A stretch of DNA of 64,000 nt from Viscum album (GCA_963277665.1 OY728160.1:52126605-52190604); one strand, 5' to 3'; positions 35,391 through 47,394 are shown, counted from the stretch's first letter. Made by a program: numbers and translations. The notes: generated by a model not told the origin, from the letters alone.

Positions 35391-36860
35391 GTTGATACCA
35401 TCCCTTCTAGAACTAATTCAAAAAGATAATCGAAGGGATTAGTTATAATAATAATATACGTAGTTTCTAAATTATTTGGAGGTTTATATTGAATGGTCGC
35501 TCACTCCAAAATTATTTCTCTGCTTCAAGTGATTCTACATTTTATCATTGTCTATGATAATGGTAGTGAAGAAAGACTGTCATCGGTATCAATGGGTATT
35601 ACATCTTAATTGCACAAATATGATTTATGATGTAAATTACCAATTATAATGTCTAAAAATTAAGCTTCAAATAGATAAATTTTTATATCGACATTATACT
35701 TCTATTTATGTCAATTATGATCACTAGAAGCCCTTACTCTTGTATTAGTCTTTTAATATAACTAAATGGATGTGAGATCCGGTAGCCATGGATTTCATCA
35801 TTGGGTTACCATGTACACCCCTGGTGATGGAATTTGATTTACAGGGTTATCTGTCATCTAACCAAACCCACCTATATCAACTTGATCAAGGACTCAACTA
35901 AATTGGAAGTTATTGGTAGGTATTATATTCAATATATCATGACACACGATGGTGTTTTCATCTTATATATTTTATGATATGGATCCTCATTTTTATTCAC
36001 AATTCTAGGAAGGAATATAGAATTTAATGGGGACAAAATTTAGGATTATAATGGCATAAAATCCTCAAATAGATGGCCTGATTAAGAAGAAGAACAAAAT
36101 TCTAGAAGATATGTTTTTCTCATGCATGTAATACTTGGATGGATCATTGGATCACCATCAATGGTTGGTGTAATATTCTTATAATAACTATTAAATAACT
36201 GTAATAATTATGGATCAATAAAAGGTGTAGTATTTAATCCATGTTAGTATTGTTTATGACAAATAGATGTGGGTGGTACTTCTTTATTTGGATCAAGTAT
36301 TGTGTATGATATGGATGACATGGTTTTATATGACCAGGGAACATTTTATGATAGATGAAATCCATTATAATTTATATGTGGACCATCAACTCTAAGCTAT
36401 GTAATTATTAATGGGAGACAAATTGTTCTTAATGTGACACGTCTCTTGGGTCATTTCCATCTTGGGGTGATGTATAATTATACACTGAGGTATGTCAAAG
36501 CCTTCAAAATTTCCATGACTCTAGATATGGTGGAATACCGTTTTTAATTTTGTTAATTTCAATTAACAATGTTTTCCACATATTACAATTGAAACGATAT
36601 AACTTGGACCCCTTTCATGTGATGAGTAGAGAAGAGAATCTACTGGAACCTAATCTGATAGTAACTGAGCACCAGGTACTTGTCATGGATTCCCAATAAA
36701 AAGTGCATCAAGGGAAATCTATTACATTAGTTTGGGTCCTGAGGAATCATAAAAATTATGAGCATGACACATGGGAATTAATGTCATATTTAGAGGACTA
36801 TTAACCTCATTATTGTCTTATCAGACCATTGGTTGAATTAACAAGGGAATAAAGAGTCGT
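35391..36860 (+). pseudogene. Element H integrase and chromodomain remnant
   Basis: Resumes the H pol reading after A2. MDFIIGLP (35788-35811) matches the MDF..GLP start of the integrase core. SIVYDMDPHFYSQFWKEY (about 35955-36020) matches SIVSDRDPRFTS.FWK with its catalytic Asp. NPQIDGLIKKKNKILEDM (about 36061-36115) matches HPQTDGQSER...LEDM with the Glu region changed to Lys. The chromodomain is at about 36600-36810: YNLDPFHVM, KSITLVWVLRNHKNYEHDTWE. Stops and frameshifts are numerous. Confidence 0.8.
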
Positions 36861-37459
36861 GGTGGGATGAATTACCATAGTCACGGTGTTATTTTAAAGT
36901 ACTATTTATTTATTTTTTGGTATATCTTTTATTCCATAACATTCCTATGTGGGTTTCAAATAAAAATTGGGGTTTAAAATGGATATAGGGTGGCCCATTG
37001 TTGGGGAACATTTATTAAAAACCATGCACCAACCCTAGTAAATTATGTAGCTTGAACAATAGCACTAGAATGTCTTCATTATTAGGGTATAAATTTTGGA
37101 AACTGTAAAAACCAAACCATGATACCTTTATCTCTTGACAAATAGGTGATCCTATGGATGGAACATTATTTGGTAGACTGTGTGGCCAAATTAGGCAACC
37201 AACAAATTTTATTAAATATTTTTCATTTCTAAAACTACAGATACCTTATTTAATGCCATTTAACCCATTATTATCTCCATTCAACCATATTATCCCTTGA
37301 TGTGCCTCCAATCATCCCTACATCTCTATTGGATACATTTAATGGGTGATATAACCTTGGTTCCTCCATGAATCATTATGAGAGTGTTTCCTCTATTCTT
37401 ATATTTGTATATTTTCCCTTATTTATTGTGTTTTCTTCTCTATAATGGTTGTGGTGACA
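36861..37459. other. Unassigned AT-rich sequence between H and A1
   Basis: About 600 bp after the H chromodomain. I see no LTR start, polypurine tract, long ORF or RNA gene. It may be H's 3' untranslated region or the sequence H landed in. Confidence 0.4.
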
Positions 37460-38699
37460 TATATTATAAGGCCCCAGCCTTAATCCTTACTTAATCTTGA
37501 GTTATTACAATATTACACATTGAGGATCTTTTTAGGTTTAGATTTTTAGAGAATTAGATCATGAAACTTGCATTACAATCCACAATTAAACAAAGTGGTT
37601 ACCTAAAAGACAATATTCATTCTTCCCATCAACGGAAACATATTTAAAATAAAACATGGATTCTTTCTTGACACATCCTTGACACTATCATCACATCATG
37701 TACCTTTCCCTTGACCTGTGAAAAACATTTCAAAAACTTGGGATGAGCATAAAAAGCTCAGTAAGGGTTATAAAAATATGGAAAGGAAACATGAGTTCAT
37801 ATATACATAAGAATGAAATCATACTTTACCCATAAAACATAGGCACTTTAACATACCTCATAAAACCATGAATAAATCATAGAAATCATAAGACATAAAG
37901 GTAACTTGAGTCATTCATAACATTCTTACGTAGGGAGTAACCCTCTTGGTTACGTTTGGAATACCCATCACAGTATATTCCCTAAATCTCTTCAGAGAAA
38001 CCTTAACAATTCACTCCTTCACATTACCCAATGAATTGAAGAGCTATATCGGGCTCACCCGCCCTTAGTTTATCACGGAACCACCCGTCTTCATAATAAT
38101 GGCCAAGAACCTCAACATAATCGTATCACATAAAAATTACATAAAGGAAACATAACATTTACACCTTTTAATCACAAGATATCAATAAAACACATTGATA
38201 TAAAAACATTATGAAAACCATTTTTAATACCAATATAAATGAAAATTAGAAAATGGTATTTATTTTTCTTTTAAAAAGAGGGTATGGCTTTTAAAGGAAG
38301 CCGAAACTCAAATAACGGTCACAGCGGTGGAAAGCCGTTGTCTCCGCATACGTACGAAAAAAACAACCCCTTTTTTCGTTTAATAAAACGCTTCATATAA
38401 AAATGATTCCTTTTGGATAAGCGTAAAAGTAAAAGGGGTTTAAACACCATATTAAATAAGGTTGTGTATAAAACAAAATATGCCTCAATTAAAGGAGATT
38501 GAGACGAAGTCCCATACAAAGACGGTATCCTTGTTTTAAGGATAAATCAATTACATAATTATGTGTGACAAATGAATAAACCAAATATAAGTGGATATTA
38601 AGTGTAAAATAATCAAAGGTCATTCACACATATTCAAAGGATGACATATTCAATAACTACATGTTGAACCCAAAGAAATCAAAATTGGGTTAAGAAGTT

Positions 38700-39320
38700 C
38701 CCTTGACAGCCTAACAACGTCACATCAAAATGAGTTGATGAGAGATAAAAAAAGGGTATCTCATCACATGGACATAAAATTTACATCAATAAGGATATAT
38801 GAGAACATATCCCAACATAACAATATGTAAATTAAAATACCCAACAAAATAAGTTTTTTAAAAAGAGGAGGGTGAAAGGTTCCCTTACCGACATGGGTAT
38901 CTTTCGAAACATACGCCCCGTGAAAGAAGGACAATACAACATTGATGTAAATACACATAAATGAAATAATATTACACAATGAGTAAAATAATGGTCAGTA
39001 CATACAACACCCAATGGAAATTGTGGCAAATGTAGCATATATCTCACGGGAATAAAAGTGGGATGAAAAATCCCTTACGAAAACTCGGCAGCCTAACGAC
39101 ACCACTTAAAACATCCAAAAATGGATTGATGAGATCAAATAGGGTATCTCATCACATTAAAATAAAATGTACAGAAAGAGAAATATAAAATAACATCCCC
39201 CATAATAACAAATAGTATCTTAAAAGAAGTGACATAAAGGAGATTACTTAAAGAGAAAGAGATAGGTTAGATCTCTTATGAAAATTCGGCAGCCTAACGG
39301 CGCCACTCAAAACTTCCAAA
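38700..39320 (-). repeat. Repeated GGCAGCCTAACG block in the A1 LTR
   Basis: Plus-strand block CAGCCTAAC(G/A)(G/A)C...CAC followed by AAAATG(G)A(T/G)TTGATGAGA and a stretch ending ATCTCATCA. Copies lie near 38708, 39088 and 39288, with spacings of about 380 and 200 bp. Equivalent copies occur in the A1 5' LTR (about 45320, 45703, 45903), in A4 (about 58552, 58938) and, with TAACGACGTCAC, in the D LTRs (about 7816 and 15512). Confidence 0.75.
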
Positions 39321-39815
39321 ATGGATTGATGAGAGAGAATAGGGTCTCTCATCATATGAACATAAAAATTACAGTAAGGGTAATATAAAATAACATCCCA
39401 ATAACAAGAAATATGATCTTATAAGGAATGACATAAAAGAGTGTACTTAAAAAGAAACAGAGGAGTAGGATCCCTTACCTCAAGTCCAACTTGTCTTGTT
39501 CTTTTCTTTATATTCCTGAATAATAAACTTTGTTCAATTAATAATTGCCTAAGTAACTCCTTTAGATATTATTATTAAGTTAATATCAAATATTATAATG
39601 TTATAATAATTTTTTAATAATGTTAGTTCATATCAGACGTTTTTGCTGATCTTTGGTATATGAGTCAAAAATGAACTTGTTTGAAAAAAGATTGCCCATG
39701 TAGTTATATGTAAATAATTTCCAGAATAGTATTAATGATTAAAATATCATATATATCCAGTAAAAATTGATTTTATACTATTCCATATCATAAGGAGATA
39801 AAAAACGAAAAGCAT

Positions 39816-40436
39816 CGTTCATGGAGACGGTAGACCGTACGTACGCATGAACGCCACTTTCATTTTTTGTCATATTAATGGAATTAAAACAAAATGAGAG
39901 AGATATATATATGTTATAATTCCAGAATTATATCCATAATTTATATGTAATATATTAAATATATATCCATTATATATATGTACTTATAATATTACATAAC
40001 ATTTTGAGATAAGAAATGAAATGTACCGTTCATGGAGACGGTAAGCTGTACGTACACATGAACGCTACTTCCATTTCTATTTCATATTTAATGGAATTAA
40101 AACATAATTATAAATAATATTATTTTAATTCTGGTATGGTATCATATATAATATCATTAAATATATCCTTTATACTTACCACATATGGTATTAACGAATC
40201 AAATCACTTTGAGGGGGCGGTAGTCCACACTTCCTTAAATGAAGATATCGCGTTTACCCATAATGGAAACCATAATGGTATGCCCAAAATGAAAAATACA
40301 GAAGCTTAAGGAAAACATAAACATATTATATATCATATATAAATATATTTTCATCTTAAAGGCCACCTTTTAAGGTGTTAAAATAATGTTGAACAATCAT
40401 TGTTTCGGGAGGCCGAAATTTGCCATCCACGGAAAC
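39816..40436 (-). promoter_or_regulatory. Leader hairpin array, A1 3' LTR (four hairpins)
   Basis: Hairpins at 39816-39853, 40027-40064, 40205-40241 and 40402-40436 (spacings 211, 178, 197). The first two have the perfect 8-bp stem CGTTCATG/CATGAACG around a 22-base loop, which holds an inner ACGG/CCGT stem (perfect in the first) beside GTACGTAC. The third has CATTTAAGG/CCTCAAAGTG outer arms and an inner TGG or GCGG/ACCGC stem; the fourth GTTTC/GAAAC. The array begins 343 bp downstream of the TATA box, so it should be transcribed. Confidence 0.75.
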
Positions 40437-40778
40437 TGTAGGTTCTTTAACCATTAGATGTTGGTGTGTGAAAGTGTAGCTCTAATCCTTCTTATAACAA
40501 CATACTATTATATTGTTGATAATGGAGTTGTTACAAAAGAAATGAATAAAAACAGTTTAGGGGCTTGGAGAAGCAAAATAAAACAAAAGGACTCAAGTGA
40601 AGACATTACCTTAAAATCGGGTAACTCCCTTTGGTTTGAGCTCAAAGGCTTCCTTGGGAAGACTTCTGCCCAAAGGGAGGCTTAAAGGAGTAATAGAGGG
40701 AAGTGTAGAGACAAAATGGGCAGAGGTTGGCCGATACAATGGCTTTGGGAGTGTGGGTAAGGAGGTAGAGGTGGGGGC

Positions 40779-40789
40779 CTTTTATAAGA
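40779..40789 (-). promoter_or_regulatory. TATA box of the A1 3' LTR
   Basis: Minus strand CTTATAAAAGG within CTCTTATAAAAGGCCCCCAC; conserved at 47395-47405 in the 5' LTR. Confidence 0.7.
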
Positions 40790-42415
40790 GGAGTGGAGGG
40801 GAACTCTTGGAAGGTAAAGATAAGTCACTTTATTTTAAAATGTTATTCGGATTTAAGAGGTCCCACATTGATTTGTTTCAAGGATAAGGAGATAAGGGTT
40901 CGAAATTAACTCATCCAATAGGTTTTGGACATGTGTAGGTCTTATATATTACATTATCTTTCCATTTTATTTAAATTGTTAAATAATGAAGTCATCGTTG
41001 CATCATCATGATGTCATAAATAATTTAATTTATTTAATGTCTAAAAATTATAAAAAAAATACTATGATGTAGGAAATCTTTTTATCTTTCCAATTAATAT
41101 TTATAGTAAAAACTTTTAATTGTATAACCCCATGTAAAAATTGTTTTAGTAAAACATTTCATGTTTGTCTCATTTTTACTTTAACTTTAAATAAAATGAT
41201 ATTAATGTCATTTTCCAACCAAAGTGGCATCATGGGGTCCCCAGGTTGACCCATGGGTTGTCTTGGTCGTCCATGAAACATCCAATGAGGTTAGGACATG
41301 TGTCAAGTTCATTTCATATTATTAAAACATTATTTTCACCTTAAACTACACTAATTACCACTAATCGCGATTAAAAACTTAATAAGTTACTATTCACCAA
41401 AAAATTATTTTTATCCCATTGAACCACATTTTACTTCTTAATGACAACCATGTATGTCAGGTTTTTGAAATTAAAAACACAAAGATGGAAAATTTTCATT
41501 TAAACGGAAAAATCAGTTTATATAAGTACCACTTAGTGGTTTCACTATTAATCAAAAATTGAAGTTTTTCAGAAAAATCCCAAAAATTCACCCTAAGCTA
41601 TATTTGATATTACGAATTAAAAAATGAAGTCTATTTTAAAAAATTCAAAACATATAAGTCCCATTAATTAATTTAATAATTAATTCCCGCTGTCAAAGCA
41701 AATAGCGTGTTTTTATGAAACAATATGTATCAAAAGATTGACACTAATTTAAGTCTGATTTCAAAGTGAAATTAATTCCAACGACAACTATTGGATTTAA
41801 TGGTAAAAATATATTCTAATATTACATTAAAACCAATTCAAAAGATAATATAAACATATAAAAAAATTAGATTAAAAGGAGGGTTTGAATTAAAATACAA
41901 CATTTTACACTATTCATTAAAAAATGAACTTTATCAAAAAGATACCAAAAATTTACACAAAGTAAATTTTGAGGTCCCAATTCTTCAGAAGAGTTTTATT
42001 CGGTCCAAAAGGATGTATAAGAGTGAAAAAAACTATATTTAATGAAGGTTATCCATCAAAAGGCGATAAGTGAACCTTTAGTGAAAACTCGGGCATATAC
42101 GCCTAAAATTGAAATCTTTCCGTATTTTATAACATTATCTTTTTTTGGATAAATGTAAAAACATTTAAAAACATATATAATTATATTTTAGTTATTTATA
42201 TCCATTCCCGCCAATACAATGGCTACATGTTAACTACCATTTAAAATAATATTATTTTATTATTAGAGTGCAATGTAAGATTCCCAAGAAACTTGTTGTT
42301 GCGTGTTGGGTACGCCATCGAGCATAGCATCCCCTTTAAAGTCATATTAATATTTTATTCACAAAAATGGATAAATATGAAAATGTCATATTCTTTATTT
42401 ACCTGGGGTGTTACA

Positions 42416-42432
42416 TCCTTCACCCCTTTTGG
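42416..42432 (-). other. Polypurine tract of A1
   Basis: Minus strand CCAAAAGGGGTGAAGGA, directly before the 3' LTR start TGTAACACCCC. Confidence 0.85.
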
Positions 42433-43361
42433 GAATTGCGTCCTCACAATTTTTAAAATTGAGCTTGGAAACATCCTTGAAAGTCCCACATCAGAACAAG
42501 AGTCGGTAAAACAATCACTTTAAAATAAAGGAAGATAAGTACAGAGGTCACCCGCGTTAACCCATATGTAGAAAAACATGGACATGTAAGAAAAAGCAAA
42601 GGGTCATGTTCTTGAGGGAGAGTGATAGAAAACATGTCTAGGAGAAAGTTAACCATAAGAAAATCAAAAACTTGTGATGGGTTAAACGGTATTCCATTCC
42701 CCAGTAGGAAAAGCTAATAGACAAAATTTTTGTTTTAAGTTACCTTTTTTGAGGAATTTATTCATAAGGAAACATAATCACTTATCATGTTGAATTCCAA
42801 CTTTTACTATATTCCTTAATCAAACTCATATTTTTTTTCCAAAAGACGAGTATTTAGGGAGACTTGTTCGCATTAAGAGTACTATAATCAACATCTAGAG
42901 AATCACATAATCCACCAAAGAGAACTATATACTTCCCATATCTTTAGACCTTAACCAATACCAAAACCAAAAAGGTTAATACAAGGATAGATAATCCAGA
43001 AAAGAATAACCCTTTAGAAAGAAAATCTGTGCTTAATCTCCAAAATTTGTCCAACAAAACCCAAAGTTCAACGAGGACCATCCGATAAACAATTTGTCCA
43101 TAAAATTATTCAAAGTAAACCAATCTAAGATTGAAAACCAAATATTTGAAGGATTTAGTCACATAGTCTTCCAAGTTAAATCGTAACATTTATCTCCAAA
43201 CAACAACATTTCCTCTTAATGTCTCGTATTGAAAAGTAATTAACCTAATCACATATCCCCCATGATAGGTTAATAAATTTCCCTAGATAACCCAAAATCA
43301 ACTTACTCATAATTCATAAAATCATATAATTAAAAAGAATTAGTCAAATTAACCAGGGACT
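42433..43361 (-). other. A1 non-coding internal tract shared with A2
   Basis: No long ORF. It aligns by eye with 29906-31039 of A2, including ACCGTTTAACCCATCACAAG (minus strand, about 42671-42690). Short ORFs at 42293-42523 and 42453-42656 cross the LTR boundary and are not genes. Confidence 0.6.
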
Positions 43362-43432
43362 TCACGTAGTCCAGTGGTAGGCGATAAATACCAGTGGCAC
43401 TTTGGTTGTGAGTTCGATTCCCGCAGCTTTGT
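43362..43432 (+). repeat. tRNA-like (SINE-head-like) segment in A1, antisense to the element
   Basis: A box TAGTCCAGTGGTAGG (43368-43382) and B box GAGTTCGATTCCC (about 43410-43422). It is homologous to 29832-29905 of A2, including the flanking ACTTCA(T/C)GTAG and GGTTA boundary. Present in both copies and therefore in their common ancestor. Confidence 0.65.
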
Positions 43433-43639
43433 CCGACACGACGGGATGTCACACGGTCTGCATGTTGTCCTTTTTCCAAAAATATATAATTCTTAAATCA
43501 TGCCCCAAAAAAGAGATAAAATAATGAAAAATGATCATAACATATTTTAACCTCTAGTTTATCTCATGCCTTTCATTTTCCAGCATATCATATAATAACC
43601 CATAATTACCTCAAATGTAAGGATCATATAAACTCTAAT

Positions 43640-43990
43640 GGTTACCTTTATAATTATTACCTGAACTTCCACATCGATTGGTCATCTCGTACATGATGCA
43701 TTACAGAACATACCAAGGTTCAAGTGGTTGATCATGAATCCTTGATATTTGGTTTAGAACAACCACGAGTTTCCTCATTGAATCCTCCATTTTATCTAGT
43801 ATCTTAATCAGAGAACCACTACAGTTTCCTTCAAACCCATTGTCTCTTTGGTGCCTTCTAGATCCATCCATTCACTAAAAACAGAAATTTCAGTGTGAGT
43901 ATATCAACAAAACCATCATGTACTAATGAGGAAGGTAAACACTAACATATAACTACTCATTCACTTTATCTAAAACTAGGACTCTTTCTG
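43640..43990 (-). pseudogene. A1 gag N-terminal remnant
   Basis: Minus strand aligns with A2 28740-28910 (GGAAACTGTAGTGGTT, CTCGTGGTTGTTCT, AACCAAATATC, GATCAACCAC). Short open runs only, and no CCHC knuckle was found, unlike A2. The remaining coding capacity is nil. Confidence 0.55.
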
Positions 43991-44058
43991 AAATCCTAAC
44001 CATTATGGTAATGTCACTTATGCTTAAAGAATACCCAAAACTCTAAAGTTATCTAAAC

Positions 44059-44075
44059 CGACCATTGATACCAAC
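44059..44075 (-). other. Primer binding site of A1 (initiator tRNA-Met)
   Basis: Minus strand GTTGGTATCAATGGTCG next to the LTR end; matches TTGGTATCA of the chromovirus site. Confidence 0.85.
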
Positions 44076-46428
44076 TATAAGGCCCCATCCTTAAACCTTA
44101 CTTAATCTTGAGTTATTACAAGATTACACATTGAGGATCTTTTTAGGTTTAGATTTTTAGAGAATTAGATCATGAAACTTGCATTACATTCTACATTTAA
44201 TCAAAGTGGTTACCTAAAAGACAATATTCATTCTTCCCATCAACGGAAAGATATTTAAAATAAAACACAAAATCTTTCATGACACATCCTTGACACTATC
44301 ATCACATCATGTACCTTTCCCTTGACCTGTGAAAAACATTTCAAAAACATGGGATGAGAATAAAAAGCTCAGTAAGGGTTATAAAAATAGGGAAAGGAAA
44401 CATGAGTTCATATATACATAAGAATGAAATCATACATTACCCATAAAACATAGGCACTTTAACATGCCTCATCAAACCATGAATAAATCATAGAAATCAT
44501 AAGACATAAAGGTAACTTGAGGCATTCATAACATTCTTACGTAGGTAGTAACCCTCTTGGTTACGTTTGGAATACCCATCACAGTATATTCCCTAAATCT
44601 CTTTGGAGAAACCTTAACGTTTCACTCCTTAGCGTTACCCAATGCATTGAAGAGCTATATCAGGCTCACCCACCCTTATTTTATCATGGAACCACCCGAC
44701 TTCATAATAATTCCCAAGAACCTCAACATAATCGTATCACATAAAACATGCAGAAAGGAAACATAACATTTCCACCTTTCAATCACATGATATCAATAAA
44801 ACACATTGATATAAAAACATTATGAAAACCATTTTCAATACCAAAATAAAAGAAAAGTAAAACATGGTATTTATTTTTCTTTTAAAAAGTTGTTATGGCT
44901 TGTAGAGGAATCCGAAACTCAAATAACGGTCATGACGGTGGATAAGTCGTTGTCGCCGCATATGTATGACAAAAACATTCCCTTTTTTCATTTAGTAAAA
45001 CGCTTCATATAAAAATGATTCCTTTTGGATAGATGTAAAATTCAAAGGGGTTTAAACACCATATAAAAGAAGGTTGTGTATAAAACAAAATATTCCTCAA
45101 TGAAAGGAGATTGAGACGAAGTCCCATACAAAGACAATATCCTTGGTTTAAGGATAAATCAATTACATAATTATGTGTGACAAAAGAATACAACAAATAG
45201 AAGTGGATATTAAGTGTAAAATAATCAAAGGTCATTCACACATATTCAAAGGATGACATATTCAATAACTACATGTTGAACCCAAAGAAATCAAAATTGG
45301 TTAAAGAAGTTCCCTTGACAGCCTAACGACGTCACATCTAAATGAGTTGATGAGAGATAAAAAAAGGGTATCTCATCACTTGGACATAAAATTTACATCA
45401 ATAAGGATATATGAGAACATATCCCAACATAAAAATATGTAAATTAAAAGACCCAACAGAAGAATTATTTTAAAAAGAGGAGGGTGAAAGGTTCCCTTAC
45501 CGACAAGGGTATCTTTCGAAACATATTCCCCATGAAAGAAGGACAATAAAACATTGATGTAAATACTCATAAATGAAATAATATTACACAATGAGTAAAA
45601 TAATGGTCAGTACATATACCACTCAAAGGAAATTGTGGCAAATGTAGCATAAATATCACGGGAATAAAAGTGGGATGAAAAATCCCTTACAAAAACTCGG
45701 CAACCTAACGGCGCCACTTAAAACTTCCAAAAATGGAATGATGAGATCAAATAGGGTATCTCATCACATTACAATAAAATGTACAGAAAGAGAAATATAA
45801 TAGAACATCCCCCATAATAACAAATAGTAGCTTAAAATAAGTGACATAAAGGAGAGTACTTAAAGAGAAAGAGAGAGGTTAGATCTCTTACCAAAATTCG
45901 GCATCCTAACGGTGCCACTCAAAACTTCCAAAATGGACTGATGAGAGAGAATATGGTCTCTCATCATATGAACATAAAAATTACAGTAATATTAATATAA
46001 AATAACATCCCAATAACATGAATTATGAGCTTAGAAGGAATGACATAAAAGAGTGTACTTAAAAAGAAAGAGATGAGTATGATCCCTTACCTCAAGTCCA
46101 ACTTGTCTTGTTTGTTTCTTTATATTCTTGAATAATAGACTTTGGTCAATTAATTATTTCCTAAGTAACTCCTTTAAATATTATTATTAAGTTAATATCA
46201 AATATTATAATTTTTATAATAATTGTTTAATAATGTTAGTTCATATCAGACGTTTTTGCCGATGTTTGGTATATGAGTCAAAAATGAACTTGTTTGAGAA
46301 AAGATTTCCCATGTAGTTATATGTAAATAATTTCCAGAATAGTATTAATGATTAAAATATCATATATATCCAGTAAATATTCATTTTATACTATTCCATA
46401 TCATTTGGAGATAAAAAACGAAAAGCAT

Positions 46429-47053
46429 CGTTCATGGAGACAGTAGGTCGTACGTACGCATGAACGCTACTTTCATTTTCTGTCATATTAATGGAATTAA
46501 AACAAAATGAGAGAGATATATATATATATGTTATAATTCCAGAATGATATCCATAATTTATATGTAATATATTACATATATATCCATTATATATATGTAC
46601 TTATAATATTACAAAACATTTTGAGATAAGAAATGAAATGTATCGTTCATGGAGACGGTAAGCTGTACGTACGCATGAACGCTACTTCCATTTCTATTTC
46701 ATATTTAATGGAATTAAAGCATAATTATACATAATAGTATTTTAATTCCAGTATGGTATCATATATAATATAATTAAATATATCCTTTATATGTACCACA
46801 TATGGTATTAACGAATCAAATCACTTTGAGGGGGCGGTAGTCCGCACTTCCTTAAATGAAGATATCACGTTTACCCATAATGGAAACCATAAAGGTATGC
46901 CCAAAATGAAAAATAAATAAGCATAAGGAAAACATAAACATATTATATATCATATATAAATATAGTTTCATCTTAATGGACACCTTTGAAGGTGTTAAAA
47001 GAATGTTGAACAACCATCGTTTCGGGAGGCCGAAATTCGCCGTCCACGGAAAC
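46429..47053 (-). promoter_or_regulatory. Leader hairpin array, A1 5' LTR (four hairpins)
   Basis: Hairpins at 46429-46466, 46644-46681, 46822-46858 and 47019-47053, positions equivalent to the 3' LTR array. The CGTTCATG/CATGAACG stems of the first two are perfect. In the third the inner stem is GCGG/CCGC around ACTA, where the longer arrays have ACGG/CCGT. Confidence 0.75.
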
Positions 47054-47394
47054 AGTATGTTCTTTAACCATTAGATGTAGGTGTGTGAAAGTGTAGCTCG
47101 AATCCTTCTTAAAACAACCTACTAGTATATTTATGATACTAGATTTGTTACAATAGAAATTAATAAAAAGAGTTTAGGGGGTTGTAGAAGCAAAATAAAA
47201 CAAAACGACTCAAGTGAAGACATTGCCTTAAAATCGGGTAATTCCCTTTGGTTTGAGCTCAAAGGATTCCTTGGGAAGACTTCTTCCCAAAGTGAGGCTT
47301 CAAGGAGTAAGATAGGAAAGTGGAGAAACAAAATTGGCAGAGGGTGTCTGATCAAAAGTCTTTGGGTGTGTGGGTAAGGAGGTAGAGGTGGGGG

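Larger units (their letters stand above)
3318..36860 (+). mobile_element. Element H: old Tekay/Del-type chromovirus, interrupted by D and A2
   Basis: Plus-strand pieces spaced over 33 kb join in the correct order of one Ty3/gypsy chromovirus: LTR end (3318-3972), protease and reverse transcriptase (to 6054), RNase H (finished at 17378-17789), integrase and chromodomain (35391-36860). D separates the two halves of RNase H, and A2 separates RNase H from integrase; both insertions have candidate target duplications. The element is dead, with many stops and frameshifts, and most of gag is missing. Its 5' end is outside the window beyond G, and no 3' LTR was found after 36860. Confidence 0.8.
37465..42415 (-). 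repeat. A1 3' LTR
   Basis: Minus strand: begins TGTAACACCCCAGG at 42415 and ends GGGGCCTTATA at 37465. In order: U3, TATA box (40779-40789), four-hairpin array (40436-39816), donor-like TTGAG/GTAAGGGATC (GT at 39477-39478), repeated blocks near 39290, 39090 and 38710, an interrupted TGAGC/GCTCA stem (about 37765), acceptor-like TTTTTCACAG/GTCAAGG (AG at 37716-37717), then the LTR end. Confidence 0.9.

Noticed and set aside
37098..37120. TGTAAAAACCAAACC as a possible start of the H 3' LTR
   Set aside because: No polypurine tract before it and no similarity to the other LTR starts after the first bases.
43362..43432. Functional tRNA gene
   Set aside because: A and B boxes are present, but no acceptor stem pairing or anticodon arm could be drawn, and the segment is a shared part of two transposon copies.
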